Origin: Streptomyces zagrosensis
GTDB lineage: Bacteria; Actinomycetota; Actinomycetes; Streptomycetales; Streptomycetaceae
DNA: 64,000 nucleotides
Direction of reading: 5' to 3'
Assembly (NCBI RefSeq): GCF_014203645.1
Contig: NZ_JACHJL010000001.1
Coordinates: 310,001 to 374,000, forward strand
Shown: positions 34,581-44,700 of the stretch, in pieces
How positions within the stretch are numbered: position 1 is the first letter of the stretch
Layout of the letters: each line of letters begins with the position of its first letter
Position numbers and translations under genes: made by a program
The notes under the pieces: generated by a model
What the model saw: the letters and a program-made list of their open reading frames with translations, nothing else
Told to the model about the DNA's origin: nothing
Databases searched by the model: none

Positions 34581-35780
34581 ATGGCAAACGAAATGGCGGC
34601 GTATAAGGCGTATAAGGCGTACACGACGTACGAGATGTCCGTGCCCTACCGGGCAGGCACCGGTGGATACGCGAGCTACCGGATTCCCGCGGCGGTCGTG
34701 ACGGGCGAGGGCACCGTGTTGGCCTTCGCGGAGGGCCGGGTGTCCTCGTCGGCGGACTCGGGCGATATCGACCTGGTGCTCAGGCGCTCCACTGATGGCG
34801 GGCGCACCTGGGGCCCGCTTCAGCTCGTGGGCCGCAACAGCGACGGCACGGCGGGAAACCCCGCCCCTGTGGTCATCGACAGCGGCCGGATCGTGCTGGT
34901 GCAGGTGCGCAGCGCGGCCAGCGCCACCGAGGACCGCATTCGGCAAGGGCTGGTCCCAGCCGCTGCGGGGCGGCGGGTGTGGGTGCAGCACAGCGACGAC
35001 GACGGGGCGAACTGGTCCGTACCGCGCGAGATTACCGAGGACGTCAAGCGGCCCGAGTGGCGTTGGTACGCGACTACGCCCGGGCACGCCATCCAGGTGC
35101 GCCAAGGCGAGTACGCCGGGCGCATCGTGGTGCCGGGCAACCACTCGCTGCCGCCATCGGGCTCCGACAGCGGAACCGAGGGCAAGTACAACGGCGGGCA
35201 TGCCCTGCTCAGCGACGACGGTGGCGAGAGCTGGCGGATCGGCTATGTGGACGACAATCCGGACGGTCACGCCAACGCCAACGCCAACGCGAACGCCAAC
35301 GCCAACGCGAACGCCAGTGTCAATGTCAATGTCAACGAGACAACGGCGACCGAACTCCCGGACGGCCGGCTGTACTTCAATGCCCGCACCGACTCCGCCG
35401 CCCCCGGCAACCGCGCCGACGCCTACTCCACCGATGGCGGTGCCTCGCTGGACAAGCCGTTTCGGCCGCAAGCCGGTCTCGTGGCGCCCGTTGTGCAGTG
35501 CAGTGTGCTGTACCTGGAGCCGGCCGCGCCCGGCACCGGCGATGCGCTGTTGTTCGCCGGGCCCGCCGACCCCCACGCCCGTGCGCTGATGACGGTCCGA
35601 GCCAGCGCCGATGGCGGCCTCACCTGGCGATCGGCGCACACCGTGGACGGGCTGCCCGCCGCGTACTGCGATCTCGCCCGGATCGATGCGGACACCGTAG
35701 GGCTGCTCTACGAGACGGGTGACTTCAGCGCGTACTCGACCATCACGTTCCGCCGCATCCCCGTGGAGGACCTGGCATGA
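34581..35780 (+). CDS. Exo-alpha-sialidase (neuraminidase) without signal peptide
   Basis: A 399-residue six-bladed GH33-type sialidase fold. The catalytic arginine motif is YRIPAA near residue 33 and several Asp boxes are visible (STDGGRTW, SDDDGANWS, SDDGGESWR, SADGGLTWR). The start is fixed by AGGAGG 5 nt before ATG 34581. The N-terminus reads MANEMAAYKAYKAYTTYEM, a KAY repeat and not a signal peptide, so the enzyme looks cytoplasmic. Between blades lies an Ala-Asn repeat (ANANANANANAN then SVNVNVN) encoded by 11 GCCAAC-type hexamers at 35271-35336. It overlaps the next gene by ATGA and heads a transporter operon. Confidence 0.88.
   Translation: MANEMAAYKAYKAYTTYEMSVPYRAGTGGYASYRIPAAVVTGEGTVLAFAEGRVSSSADSGDIDLVLRRSTDGGRTWGPLQLVGRNSDGTAGNPAPVVIDSGRIVLVQVRSAASATEDRIRQGLVPAAAGRRVWVQHSDDDGANWSVPREITEDVKRPEWRWYATTPGHAIQVRQGEYAGRIVVPGNHSLPPSGSDSGTEGKYNGGHALLSDDGGESWRIGYVDDNPDGHANANANANANANANASVNVNVNETTATELPDGRLYFNARTDSAAPGNRADAYSTDGGASLDKPFRPQAGLVAPVVQCSVLYLEPAAPGTGDALLFAGPADPHARALMTVRASADGGLTWRSAHTVDGLPAAYCDLARIDADTVGLLYETGDFSAYSTITFRRIPVEDLA
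35271..35336. repeat. Hexanucleotide repeat inside the sialidase gene
   Basis: Eleven tandem hexamers: seven GCCAAC/GCGAAC units, then GCCAGT, GTCAAT, GTCAAT and GTCAAC. The unit keeps frame and yields a run of Asn alternating with Ala, then Ser/Val. It falls between Asp boxes, where a loop can absorb length change. Confidence 0.95.
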
Positions 35781-37126
35781 GCCCATCCGGACTCGACCGA
35801 CGCACCGTCCTTGGCACCGCGGCAGCCGCCGCGGCCGGGTTCGCCCTCGCGGGGTGCGGCAGCGATGACGACGGCAGCGGCGGCGGGGGCAAGGAGCGCA
35901 AGAAGGGGCAGCAGGTCACTCTCGACTTCTGGTCCTGGGTGCCCGGCATCGAGAAGCCCGTGGCCCTGTGGAACCGCAAGAACCCCGAGGTGCAGATCAA
36001 CCTGGAGAAGGTCTCGGCGGTCAATGGCGCGCAGTACGCCAAGATGCACGCCGCCGTGAAGGCGGGCGATGCCCCGGACCTGGGGCAGATAGAGTATTCG
36101 GTCGTTCCCAGCTTCCTTTTGGACAACGCCCTGGCCGACCTGTCCAAGCTCGGTGCCGATCGCTACAAGTCCCGGTTCATCGGCTGGCAGTGGCAACAGT
36201 CGGTGTTCGGTACGTCGGTGTACGCCATTCCGCAGGACTCGGGCCCCATGGGCCTGTTCGTACGTCAGGACCTGTTCGACAAGTGGGGCATCGAGGCCCC
36301 GCAAACGTGGGCCGACTATGCGCGGGCGGCCCAGGCCATCCGTAAGAAGGGCGCCTGGATCGAGACCTTCTCCGCGACCAACGGCAATCGCTTCGCGGGC
36401 CTGGTCTGGCAGGCGGGCGGGCGCTGGTTCGACACCAAGGGCGACACCTGGACCGTCGCCATCGATGACGCGCCCTCGCTCAAGGTCGCCGACTACTGGA
36501 GCCGGCTGGTGGACGAGGGATTGATCAAGACCGACCCGGACCGGCAGAACGCCTGGTACAAGAACATCCAGACCGGTGACATCGTTTCCTGGCTCGGCGC
36601 GAGCTGGGGAGATGCGCTGTTGGTCGGCAATGCGCCGAAGACCGCGGGCAAGTGGCGGGTGCTCCCGATGCCGCAGTGGAAGAAGGGCGAGAACGCGCAC
36701 GCCAACTGGGGCGGCTCAACCACGGTGGTGTTCAACGACTCCGCGTACCCCAAGGACGCCCTGGCCTTCGCCGTCTGGCTCAACTCCGCTCCCGAGGCCA
36801 TCAAGTTGCTGATCGAAGGCGGCTACGGATTCCCCAGCGCCACCTCCGGCTACCGCGCCGCCGACCTGGAGGGCCGCAAGGCGTTCTTCGGCGGCCAGCA
36901 CTACAGCCGAGTGTTCACCGAAGCGGGCAAGGGCGTGGATACGAGCTGGAAGTGGGGCCCCACCGTGGACACCCTCTATCAGCGGCTCGGCGATGCGTTT
37001 ACGGAGGCGATCGCGGACGGCACCTCGTTCCGCTCGGTGCTGAAGACGGTGCAGGGCGAGACCATCAACGACCTGAAGGACAAGGGGCTCAAGGTGGCGG
37101 CCGGCCCGGGCTCGGCCAGCGGGTGA
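35777..37126 (+). CDS. Sugar ABC transporter substrate-binding lipoprotein
   Basis: A 449-residue family 1 solute-binding protein. The signal LDRRTVLGTAAAAAAGFALAGC has a twin-Arg-like pair and a lipobox with Cys 27. The mature part has LDFWSWVPGIEKPVALWNRK, PDLGQIEYSVVPSFL and GGSTTVVFNDSAYPKDA, typical of MalE/UgpB-like binders of oligosaccharides. The preceding sialidase suggests a sialylated or nonulosonic glycan ligand, but that is inference. It starts in the 4-bp ATGA overlap with the sialidase gene. Confidence 0.93.
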   Translation: MSPSGLDRRTVLGTAAAAAAGFALAGCGSDDDGSGGGGKERKKGQQVTLDFWSWVPGIEKPVALWNRKNPEVQINLEKVSAVNGAQYAKMHAAVKAGDAPDLGQIEYSVVPSFLLDNALADLSKLGADRYKSRFIGWQWQQSVFGTSVYAIPQDSGPMGLFVRQDLFDKWGIEAPQTWADYARAAQAIRKKGAWIETFSATNGNRFAGLVWQAGGRWFDTKGDTWTVAIDDAPSLKVADYWSRLVDEGLIKTDPDRQNAWYKNIQTGDIVSWLGASWGDALLVGNAPKTAGKWRVLPMPQWKKGENAHANWGGSTTVVFNDSAYPKDALAFAVWLNSAPEAIKLLIEGGYGFPSATSGYRAADLEGRKAFFGGQHYSRVFTEAGKGVDTSWKWGPTVDTLYQRLGDAFTEAIADGTSFRSVLKTVQGETINDLKDKGLKVAAGPGSASG

Positions 37127-37320
37127 CCTGCCGGTGTGTGGCCACCACGAGGCCAACTCGCTGGGGTGCGTGCTCCGGCGTGGGCCGCTCTGGCGTGGGC
37201 CCCGGCGCGTGCTCCCGTATGTGCTCCGGCGCGCGCCCCGGTAGGTGCTCCGGCCGGGCTCCGCCGGGTGGCCGCTCGCAGACCTAGCCGGACCGCCAGG
37301 CGATAGGAGTACCCCGCAAC

Positions 37321-38244
37321 GTGAAGCGCCCTACCCGCACCGAGGCCCGCAACGCCCGCGCGGCGGCCGGTTTCCTGGTGCCGTTCCTCGCCCTGTTCCT
37401 GCTCTGTTTCATCGCGCCCATCGGCTATGCCATCTACCAGAGCCTGCTGAAGGTCGAACGGACCGGGCCGCTGGGGCTCGGCGGCCGAACCAACGAGGTC
37501 TGGGCGGGTTTTTCCAACTACACGCACGCGTTAGAAGACGAACGGTTCATCAATGGCTTCGGTCGGGTGCTGCTGTTCGGGGCCGTACAGATCCCCGTAA
37601 TGATCATCTTCGCCACCGCGCTCGCCCTACTCCTTGAGGCCGCATCGGCGCGCTGGGTCGGCTTCTTTCGGACCGCGTTCTTCCTGCCGTACGGCATCCC
37701 CGGCGTCATCGCCTCCATCCTGTGGGGCTTCCTCTACGTCCCCGGCATCAGCCCACTGGTCGAGATGGCGGACTCGGCCGGGTGGCAGGTGGAATTCCTG
37801 GCCAGAGACACCGTCCTGTGGTCCATCGCCAACATCGTCACCTGGCAGTTCACCGGCTACAACATGCTCGTCCTGATCGCCCAGCTCAAGGCGATCTCCG
37901 AGGAGTTGTACGAGGCCGCGCGGATCGATGGCGCCAACGCCTGGCAGATCGCCCGGCACATCAAGCTGCCACTGATCAGGCCCGCGCTGGTGCTCACCAC
38001 CGTGTTCAGCATCATCGGCACCCTCCAACTCTTCGCCGAACCGATGGTGCTGCGCCCCCTGGGCACCTCCATCGACTCCGGCTACACCCCCAACCTGCAC
38101 GCCTACAACCAGGCGTTCACCAGCAACAACCAACACATCGCGGCGGCCGAAGCGGTACTGCTCGCGCTGGTCGCCTGCGTGCTGTCGTTCGGCTTCCTCA
38201 GACTCGTCGGCCGGGGCCCCCGGGACGGGAGGGACGGCAAGTGA
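37321..38244 (+). CDS. Sugar ABC transporter permease, MalF-like
   Basis: A 307-residue permease with six helices and the EAA loop EELYEAARIDGANAWQIARH, which contacts the ATPase. The start is a GTG at 37321 with AGGAG 11 nt upstream. It is 194 bp downstream of the binding-protein gene, a gap filled with degenerate GTGCTCCGGCG-like repeats. It overlaps the next permease by GTGA. No ATPase gene is in the cluster, as usual in Streptomyces, where one MsiK-type ATPase serves many sugar systems. Confidence 0.93.
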   Translation: MKRPTRTEARNARAAAGFLVPFLALFLLCFIAPIGYAIYQSLLKVERTGPLGLGGRTNEVWAGFSNYTHALEDERFINGFGRVLLFGAVQIPVMIIFATALALLLEAASARWVGFFRTAFFLPYGIPGVIASILWGFLYVPGISPLVEMADSAGWQVEFLARDTVLWSIANIVTWQFTGYNMLVLIAQLKAISEELYEAARIDGANAWQIARHIKLPLIRPALVLTTVFSIIGTLQLFAEPMVLRPLGTSIDSGYTPNLHAYNQAFTSNNQHIAAAEAVLLALVACVLSFGFLRLVGRGPRDGRDGK

Positions 38245-39089
38245 GCCAGCAACCGCCCTTGCGGCACCGCATCATCACCGTCTCGCTGCTCTCGATCGCC
38301 GCCATCTACTTCCTGGTGCCGGTCTACTGGCTCACCATCTCCGCGACCAAGAACACCGGCGACCTCTTCGGCACCTTCGGCTTCTGGTTCGCCAACCCGC
38401 ATCCCATCGACTATCTGCACGACGTCCTGACCTACGACAACGGCATCTACGTCACCTGGCTGCTGAACAGCCTGCTGTACGCGGGCGTCGGCGCGCTGGC
38501 GGCCACGCTGCTGTCGGCCGCCGCCGGATACGCGCTGGCGAAGTTCGTCTTCCGGGGCCGAGAAACCATCTTCAACGTGATCCTGGCCGGGGTGCTGATC
38601 CCCGGCACGGCGCTCGCCCTGCCGCTGTATCTGCTGTTCAGCGAGATCGGCCTCGCCAACACCTACTGGGCCGTGCTCCTGCCGAGCGTCGTCAGCCCCT
38701 TCGGGGTCTACCTGTGCCGCATCTACGCCTCGGCCGCCGTGCCCGACTCGCTGCTTGAGGCCGCCAGGATCGATGGCGCGGGCGAACTGCGGATCTTCGG
38801 CACGCTGGTGATGCGGTTGATGAGCCCCGCCCTGGTGACCGTCTTCCTGTTCCAATTCGTCCACATCTGGAATAACTTCTTCCTGCCGCTGGTCATGCTC
38901 AACGACTCCGACCTGTACCCGATCCAACTCGGCCTGGTCGGCTGGCAGGGCTACGCCGATCGGGCGCCCGAGCTCTACCAGTACACAGTGGGTGGCGCGT
39001 TCTTGTCCGTCATCCCGTTGATGGTGCTGATGGGGGTGCTCCAGCGGTACTGGCGCACGGGGCTGTCCGAGGGCAGCGTCAAGGCGTGA
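38241..39089 (+). CDS. Sugar ABC transporter permease, MalG-like
   Basis: A 282-residue partner permease: FLVPVYWLTISATKNTGDLF at the first helix, six helices in all, and an EAA loop LLEAARIDGAGELRIFGTLV. It starts at a GTG that overlaps the stop of the MalF-like gene (GTGA) and completes the membrane pore. The C-terminus LQRYWRTGLSEGSVKA is the usual MalG ending. It is the last gene of the sialidase operon; the F420 reductase gene begins 58 bp later and could be read through. Confidence 0.93.
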   Translation: MSQQPPLRHRIITVSLLSIAAIYFLVPVYWLTISATKNTGDLFGTFGFWFANPHPIDYLHDVLTYDNGIYVTWLLNSLLYAGVGALAATLLSAAAGYALAKFVFRGRETIFNVILAGVLIPGTALALPLYLLFSEIGLANTYWAVLLPSVVSPFGVYLCRIYASAAVPDSLLEAARIDGAGELRIFGTLVMRLMSPALVTVFLFQFVHIWNNFFLPLVMLNDSDLYPIQLGLVGWQGYADRAPELYQYTVGGAFLSVIPLMVLMGVLQRYWRTGLSEGSVKA

Positions 39090-39147
39090 GCCGCGCCACT
39101 ACCGCCCGGTACGGCCGGGCCGTGGGAGTGCTGGCAGGATCGACCGT

Positions 39148-39876
39148 ATGACTTCTACAGACGACGCGAGCAAGGCCACGGCACCAGCCGAGGGCAAGGC
39201 GCCGGCCAAGGACCCGTGGGAGCTGCCCGACGTGTCCGACCTGGTGGTCGGCGTCCTGGGCGGCACCGGCGACCAGGGGCGTGGCCTCGCCTACCGGCTG
39301 GCCAAGGCGGGCCAGCAGGTGATCATCGGCTCGCGCGCCGCCGACCGCGCGCAAAGCGCAGCCGCCGAGTTGGGTCACGGAGTTGACGGCGCCGACAACA
39401 GCGAGTGCGCGCGGCGCAGCGACATCGTGATCATCGCGGTGCCCTGGGACGGTCACGCGAAGACGCTGGAGGCGCTGCGTACCGAGTTGGCGGGCAAGCT
39501 CGTCATCGACTGCGTCAATCCGCTCGGCTTCGACAAGCAGGGCGCGTACGCACTCAAGCCGGCGGAGGGCAGTGCCGCCGAGCAGGCCGCGGCCCTGCTG
39601 CCCGACTCCCGGGTCACCGCCGCCTTCCACCATCTGTCGGCGGTGCTGCTCCAGGACCCCGAGATCGCCGAGATCGACACGGATGTGCTGGTACTCGGCG
39701 AGCGCCGCGCGGACACCGACCTGGTGCAGGCGCTGGCCGGCCGCATCCCCGGCATGCGCGGCATCTTCGCGGGCCGGCTGCGTAACGCCCACCAGGTGGA
39801 GTCCCTGGTGGCCAACCTGATCTCGGTGAACCGCCGCTACAAGGCGCATGCGGGGCTGCGGGTCACGGACGTGTGA
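39148..39876 (+). CDS. npdG: NADPH-dependent F420 reductase
   Basis: A 242-residue Fno/NpdG protein that passes hydride between NADPH and coenzyme F420. The NADP site is VVGVLGGTGDQGRGLAYRL (about residues 32-50) with IIGSRAADRAQ after it, and VIDCVNPLGFDKQGAYAL carries the F420 contacts. The N-terminal 25 residues are a charged Ala/Lys tail. Streptomyces use F420H2 in tetracycline and lincosamide biosynthesis and in redox stress; no F420 pathway gene is adjacent. Confidence 0.93.
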   Translation: MTSTDDASKATAPAEGKAPAKDPWELPDVSDLVVGVLGGTGDQGRGLAYRLAKAGQQVIIGSRAADRAQSAAAELGHGVDGADNSECARRSDIVIIAVPWDGHAKTLEALRTELAGKLVIDCVNPLGFDKQGAYALKPAEGSAAEQAAALLPDSRVTAAFHHLSAVLLQDPEIAEIDTDVLVLGERRADTDLVQALAGRIPGMRGIFAGRLRNAHQVESLVANLISVNRRYKAHAGLRVTDV

Positions 39877-40091
39877 GCAGGCTTCGCCCTGGCGGGCCCG
39901 GCCGGGCGGTGTGTACGTCCGGCGGGCGCTGCCGGCGTCTGGCGAGGCCGGCACCTGAGCTGACCCGGCATCTGGGATGACCCGGCATTTTGCGAAGCCG
40001 GCAGCTGGCGGGCCCGGGACCGGGCGCGGCCCGGGCTCGCGCGTGAGGGACAATGGCGAGGACCCAGCCCCGCCCCCGCAGGAGCCACCCC

Positions 40092-40316
40092 ATGTCCGCC
40101 CAGTCGAAGACCGACTCTGCCCGGCGCCTCGCCCTGTACGCACTGGCCGTATGCGCCCTGGCCATCGCCGCGGCCGTCGTGTCCTTCGTCAAGGGAAACT
40201 GGGTGGGCGTCGTATGGGTTTTGCTGGCCGGGGTCACCAGCAACCTGTGGTGGTTGTACGTGCGCAAGGTCAGGACCGAGCGGGCGGCTGCCCAGGGCAA
40301 CCTCCCACCGCGGTGA
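40092..40316 (+). CDS. Small two-helix membrane protein (74 aa)
   Basis: A 74-residue protein with two hydrophobic helices (LALYALAVCALAIAAAVVSF and WVGVVWVLLAGVTSNLWWL) and positive ends. AGGAG precedes the ATG by 8 nt. Family not recognised. Its stop codon lies inside the perfect hairpin at 40308-40329, so termination is immediate. It converges with the M50 protease gene; the upstream 215 bp (39877-40091) holds short GACCCGGC-type repeats and no gene. Confidence 0.7.
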   Translation: MSAQSKTDSARRLALYALAVCALAIAAAVVSFVKGNWVGVVWVLLAGVTSNLWWLYVRKVRTERAAAQGNLPPR

Positions 40317-40329
40317 TCGCTCACCGCGG
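40308..40329. terminator. Hairpin overlapping the small-protein stop codon
   Basis: Perfect 9-bp arms CCGCGGTGA and TCACCGCGG around TCGC. The stop codon of the 74-residue protein is part of the left arm. It is placed to end transcripts from both convergent genes. Confidence 0.75.
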
Positions 40330-40418
40330 CGACCCGATGGCTCGCCCGACGCCGTCGGCACTCCTGCGGCGCCTCCCCGCGGCGCCTTTCGTAGCGCTTC
40401 TCGTGGCGAAGTGACCGC

Positions 40419-41225
40419 TCAATGAACGGGGAACCAGTCCGCCGGCCCGCTCGGTTGCTCCGGCCAGAAGCGGAATGATTCGAGCCCGTACCAGGTCTCG
40501 TATTCGGATACGTCCAGGGCCCGCAACATCGCGTCCACCGCGTCGAAGAACACGACATTGACCTCGGGAATCCACAGCAGACCGAAGACCGCGAGCAGGC
40601 CGAAGGGGGCGAACGGCTCCGCCTGCCGCCGCACCCCGGATGAGAGCCAGGGCTCGATCACCCCGTAACCGTCGAGCCCCGGCACCGGCAGTGAATTGAG
40701 CAGCGCCGCGGTGACCTGGAGCAGCGCCAAAAAGGCCAGCGCGGCCCGGAACTCCAGCGGAGCGCCGTCCAGCCAGCCGAGCCAGAACGGTGCGGTCAGT
40801 ACCACCGCGAACAGCACATTGGTCAGCGGCCCGGCCGCCGAGATCAGGCTGTGCTTCCAGCGCCCCTGGATACGGTGCCGCTCGATGAACACCGCACCGC
40901 CCGGCAACCCGATCCCGCCCATCACCACGAACAGCAGCGGCAGCCCGATGCTCAGCAGCGGATGCGTGTAACGCAGCGGGTTAAGCGTCAGATAGCCCTT
41001 CGCCCCGATGGTCAGGTCCCCGCTGTGCAGGGCGACGCGCGCATGCGCGTACTCGTGGAGGCACAGCGAGACGATCCAACCGGAGACCACGAACAAGAAC
41101 ACCGCGAAGCCGGTGCTGGCGACGGCGTCCTTCCACACCGCCCACGCCGACACCCCCATAATCGCCACGAGGGCGAGAAAGACGGGGCTGACGCGTTGGT
41201 CGCGGCGAGCGGCGGGAGCGGTCAT
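40419..41225 (-). CDS. Site-2 protease family (M50) membrane metalloprotease
   Basis: A 268-residue intramembrane metalloprotease with about six helices. The zinc motif is CLHEYAHARVA (HEXXH, near residue 58) and the second motif NSLPVPGLDGYGV supplies the Asp ligand near residue 190. No PDZ or CBS domain is present. Such rhomboid-like S2P members cut membrane-bound anti-sigma factors or other substrates; none is adjacent. The ATG at 41225 begins MTAPAARRDQRVSP; an open frame to 41774 overlaps the divergent regulator leader and is not used. Confidence 0.9.
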   Translation of the reverse strand: MTAPAARRDQRVSPVFLALVAIMGVSAWAVWKDAVASTGFAVFLFVVSGWIVSLCLHEYAHARVALHSGDLTIGAKGYLTLNPLRYTHPLLSIGLPLLFVVMGGIGLPGGAVFIERHRIQGRWKHSLISAAGPLTNVLFAVVLTAPFWLGWLDGAPLEFRAALAFLALLQVTAALLNSLPVPGLDGYGVIEPWLSSGVRRQAEPFAPFGLLAVFGLLWIPEVNVVFFDAVDAMLRALDVSEYETWYGLESFRFWPEQPSGPADWFPVH

Positions 41226-41745
41226 CGGGCGCGGCTCCAAAGAGGCGAGGGCGGGCCGGGCACCCGATCGTGACGGCGCCCCTGGCGACGGTAACCGCGC
41301 GGCAGCGCCCGGCGCACAGAAAACGACGCGCGGCACCTCCGGAGTTCCAGGCAGAGTGGGGCGGTGGACCGCAGCGGCCTGAACCGCGCAGCCGGCAGCG
41401 CCGGCGGGAGACCACATCGAAGCTGGCGGGGCTGGCGGGGCTGGTAAGAGCTGCGGGAGTAGCAGGAGCTGTGGAGAGGTCAGGGTTGGCAGGGATGGTA
41501 GGGGCTGTGGGGACGGTGGTCTCGGCCGATAGGAAGCGGGCGAAGGGGCTGGAGCAGGGGCTGGAGCAGGGGAAGCGGGAGCGCTCCGCGTGGGCGAGGC
41601 GTACGCCCTTACGTAATGCGGACCTCGTCCCGACCGGCGCCTGCTTCCGCGCCATGCGCCATCCCCGCAGGGCAGCCGCCGCCGGGGAGAACCGTGACAA
41701 CACCGCGGCACAGACCGCTGTGAGGAAACCGGAGACCGAGGACCA
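41226..41745. other. Divergent region between the M50 protease and AfsR-like genes
   Basis: A 520-bp gap. It is purine-biased on the plus strand, with short imperfect repeats (GGGCTGGAGCAG twice near 41548-41575, GCTGGCGGGG twice near 41423). A 159-codon frame (41270-41749) exists, but its Arg/Ala-rich sequence looks like chance. No clear promoter boxes are seen. Confidence 0.4.
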
Positions 41746-44700
41746 GTGAACTCCGGCAGTTGGCCGTCAACCACAATGGGTCATGTGCGTTACGGCATTC
41801 TCGGCACCACCCAGGCCCATCACGACGACGGCACCCCCGCCGCGCTCGGTGGCGCCCGGCTGCGCGCGCTCCTTGCGGCGCTCGCGCTGCGTCCTGGCCG
41901 AGCCCGTACCGCGCAGGCGCTCATCGATGAGATCTGGAACGGTGACGCCGGCGCGCCCGGCGCCGGGGGCACGGCGCCCCGCGACGCCAGCGGGGCACTT
42001 CAGGCCCTGGTCGGGAGGTTGCGGCGGGCGATAGGTCGCGCGGCGATCGTTTCCGTCGATGGGGGCTACCTGTTGCAGGCCGATCCCGAATCAATTGATC
42101 TGCACCGCTTTGAGAGGCTTGCCCGCGACGGGGCTCATGCGCTGGAGAGCGGAGATCCGGCCAGGGCGGCCGATCTGCTGGACGAGGCCCTCGCCCTGTG
42201 GCGTGGGCCGGCCCTGGCAGACCTGCCCAGTCGTACGGCCGTGGCGGTACGGACCGAGGCGCGGCGGCTGGACGCGCGGCGCGATCGGGCCAGGGCCGAT
42301 CTTGCGCTGGGCCGCGCGGCGCACGCGCTGCCCGGCCTCACCGAACTGTGCGGTGCCCATCCCCTCGATGAGTCGCTGCACGCGCTACGCATCCGCGCAC
42401 TGCGCGACACTGGCCGCACGGCGGAGGCGTTGGCCGAATATGAGCGGGCACGCATTGAGTTGGCCGATCGGCTCGGCGCCGACCCGGGGCCAGAGCTGCG
42501 CGCGCTGCACGCCGAGTTGTTGACCCCAACCCCCGCCCGAGATCCCGCACCCACCCCGCCCCCGCGGCCCACCGCGGGCCGCGGCCGAAACCCCGGGGAT
42601 GGCGAGGCCTGCACGGACCGGCCAGCCGCCGAAGCCGCGCAGGGACCGCCGCCCACCCCGACCGGGCCGCAGCCCACCGGAACCGGCAGGAGGACCCCTC
42701 CGGGAGCACTTTCGAGCGGTGTGCCAGGTGTGCCAGGTGTGCCTGATGGTTGGGCCGTACGAGGAGTCGCACGGCCCACGGGCGGCGCCGCGAAGGCGTC
42801 CCCCGATACCACTCCCGATACCGCGGCGCCCTACACGGCAGAGCCCGATACCGCGGCGCCCGACACCGCGGCGCCCGATGCCGCGGCGCTCGATACCGCC
42901 GCGGGTCTCGACGCGCCGAGCCCCGGCATGGCCGATCTGCGTACCGAGGGCTTTCGCGTGGCGGGCTCCCGTGCGGCGGGGGCGACCTCCGCGGATGCCG
43001 GGCCGGGTAGGGACGGCGCTCGTCTCACCCCGAGGGTCGGGAACCTGCGGACGTCGCTCACGAGCTTCGTCGGGCGCGAGAACGAGCTCCAAGCGTTGCG
43101 CGGCGACCTCGCCACGCACCGGCTCGTCACGCTGCTCGGGCCGGGCGGCTCGGGCAAGACCCGGCTGTCCCAGGTAGCTGCCGGCAGCGTCGCCGGTGAC
43201 TGGCCGGATGGCGTGTGGCTCGCCGAACTCGCGCCCGTGGATGATCCGGATACCGTGGTGGAGACGGTCCTGACCACGCTTGGTGCACGGGAGACCGTCA
43301 TCAGGGGGACCGCCGCCGAGGGGCTGCGGGCCGCCGCCGACCGCACCGCACTCGACCCGCTGATCCGGCTCACCGAGCACTGCGCCGCCCGCCGCATGCT
43401 GCTCGTCCTCGACAACTGCGAGCACGTCATCGAGGTCGCGGCCCGGGTCGCCGAGTCGCTGCTCGCACACTGTCCCGACGTGACGGTGCTGGCCACCAGC
43501 CGGGAACCACTCGCCGTACCCGGCGAACTCGTACGTCCCGTAGAACCGCTGCCGCAGCCGGTCGCGCTGCGGTTGCTGGCCGATCGGGGGGTCTCCGCGC
43601 GGCCTGGGTTCCGCGTCGAGGACGACCCGGGGGCCTGTGCCGAGATCTGCCGCCGGCTGGACGGTCTGCCGCTGGCGATCGAACTCGCCGCCGCGCGGCT
43701 GCGGCTGCTCTCGCCCCGGCAGCTTGCCGACCGGCTCGACGATCGCTTCCGGCTGCTGACCACCGGCAGCAGGACCCTGCTGCCCCGACAACAGACCCTG
43801 CGGGCCGTCGTGGATTGGTCCTGGGACCTGCTCGACGCGCGAGAGCGAGCCGTGCTGCGGCGCCTGTCGGTGTTCGCGGGCGGCTGTGACCTGACGTCCG
43901 CCGAGGCGGTGTGCGCCGACCCGGAGAGCGGCATCGGCAGCGGTAGCGGCGCTGGCAGCGGGAACGGCGCTGGCAGCGGTAGCAGCGCTGGCGCTGGACT
44001 TGCGCCGGTGGCTGGCGTCGCCCGCGCGAAGGACGACCACGTGGACCCGCGTGATGTCGCCGCGCTGCTCGGTTCCCTGATCGACAAGTCGTTGGTTGTC
44101 GCGGCCCCGCCCGAGTCCACCGCGCGGACCGTAGCCGAAGCGGGCACCGACCGCACGCGGCGAGGCGACCTGGGCAACGCCACCCCCACCACCGAAACTG
44201 GCACCGCAGGCACGACTACCAACAGCACCAACAGCACCAACAGCACCAACAGCACAGACGCCGCGGGCGTTGCTCTCGGCGGCGGCGGCGGCGGTGAGCG
44301 TGGGTGGCAGGCGCGCGATGCGGGCCTGGCGGGTGCGAGCCAGGCGGGCGCGGGCCTGGCGAATGGGGGCGTGGGGCAGGCCGCCGATGCGGCGTTCTGC
44401 GGCGGCATGCGCTACCGCCTCCTGGAGACCGTCGCCGAGTACGCCGCCGAGCGGCTGGACGAGGCGGGGGAGCGTGCGGCCGTGGAGCGGCAGCACCTCG
44501 TGACGTACCGCGAACTCGCCCGCCTGGCCGACCCGTTGCTGCGCGGCGCCGAACAGGGCAGTTGGCTGTGGCGACTGGAGTTGGAGCACGACAATCTACG
44601 CACCGCGCTGCGCCGGGCCGTCGCCGCTCGGGACGAGCACGAGGCGCTGTGCCTGGCGTTGTCGCTGAGCTGGTTCTGGCATCTGCGAGACCATCGCGCT

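Noticed and set aside
41270..41749. A 159-codon plus-strand frame ending in the AfsR-like start (GTGA overlap)
   Set aside because: Arg/Ala-rich, no ribosome site and no fold; the overlap is probably chance.
42385..44589. A 734-codon minus-strand frame opposite the AfsR-like gene
   Set aside because: Antisense shadow without a recognisable domain; the plus strand carries winged-helix, BTAD and NB-ARC motifs.
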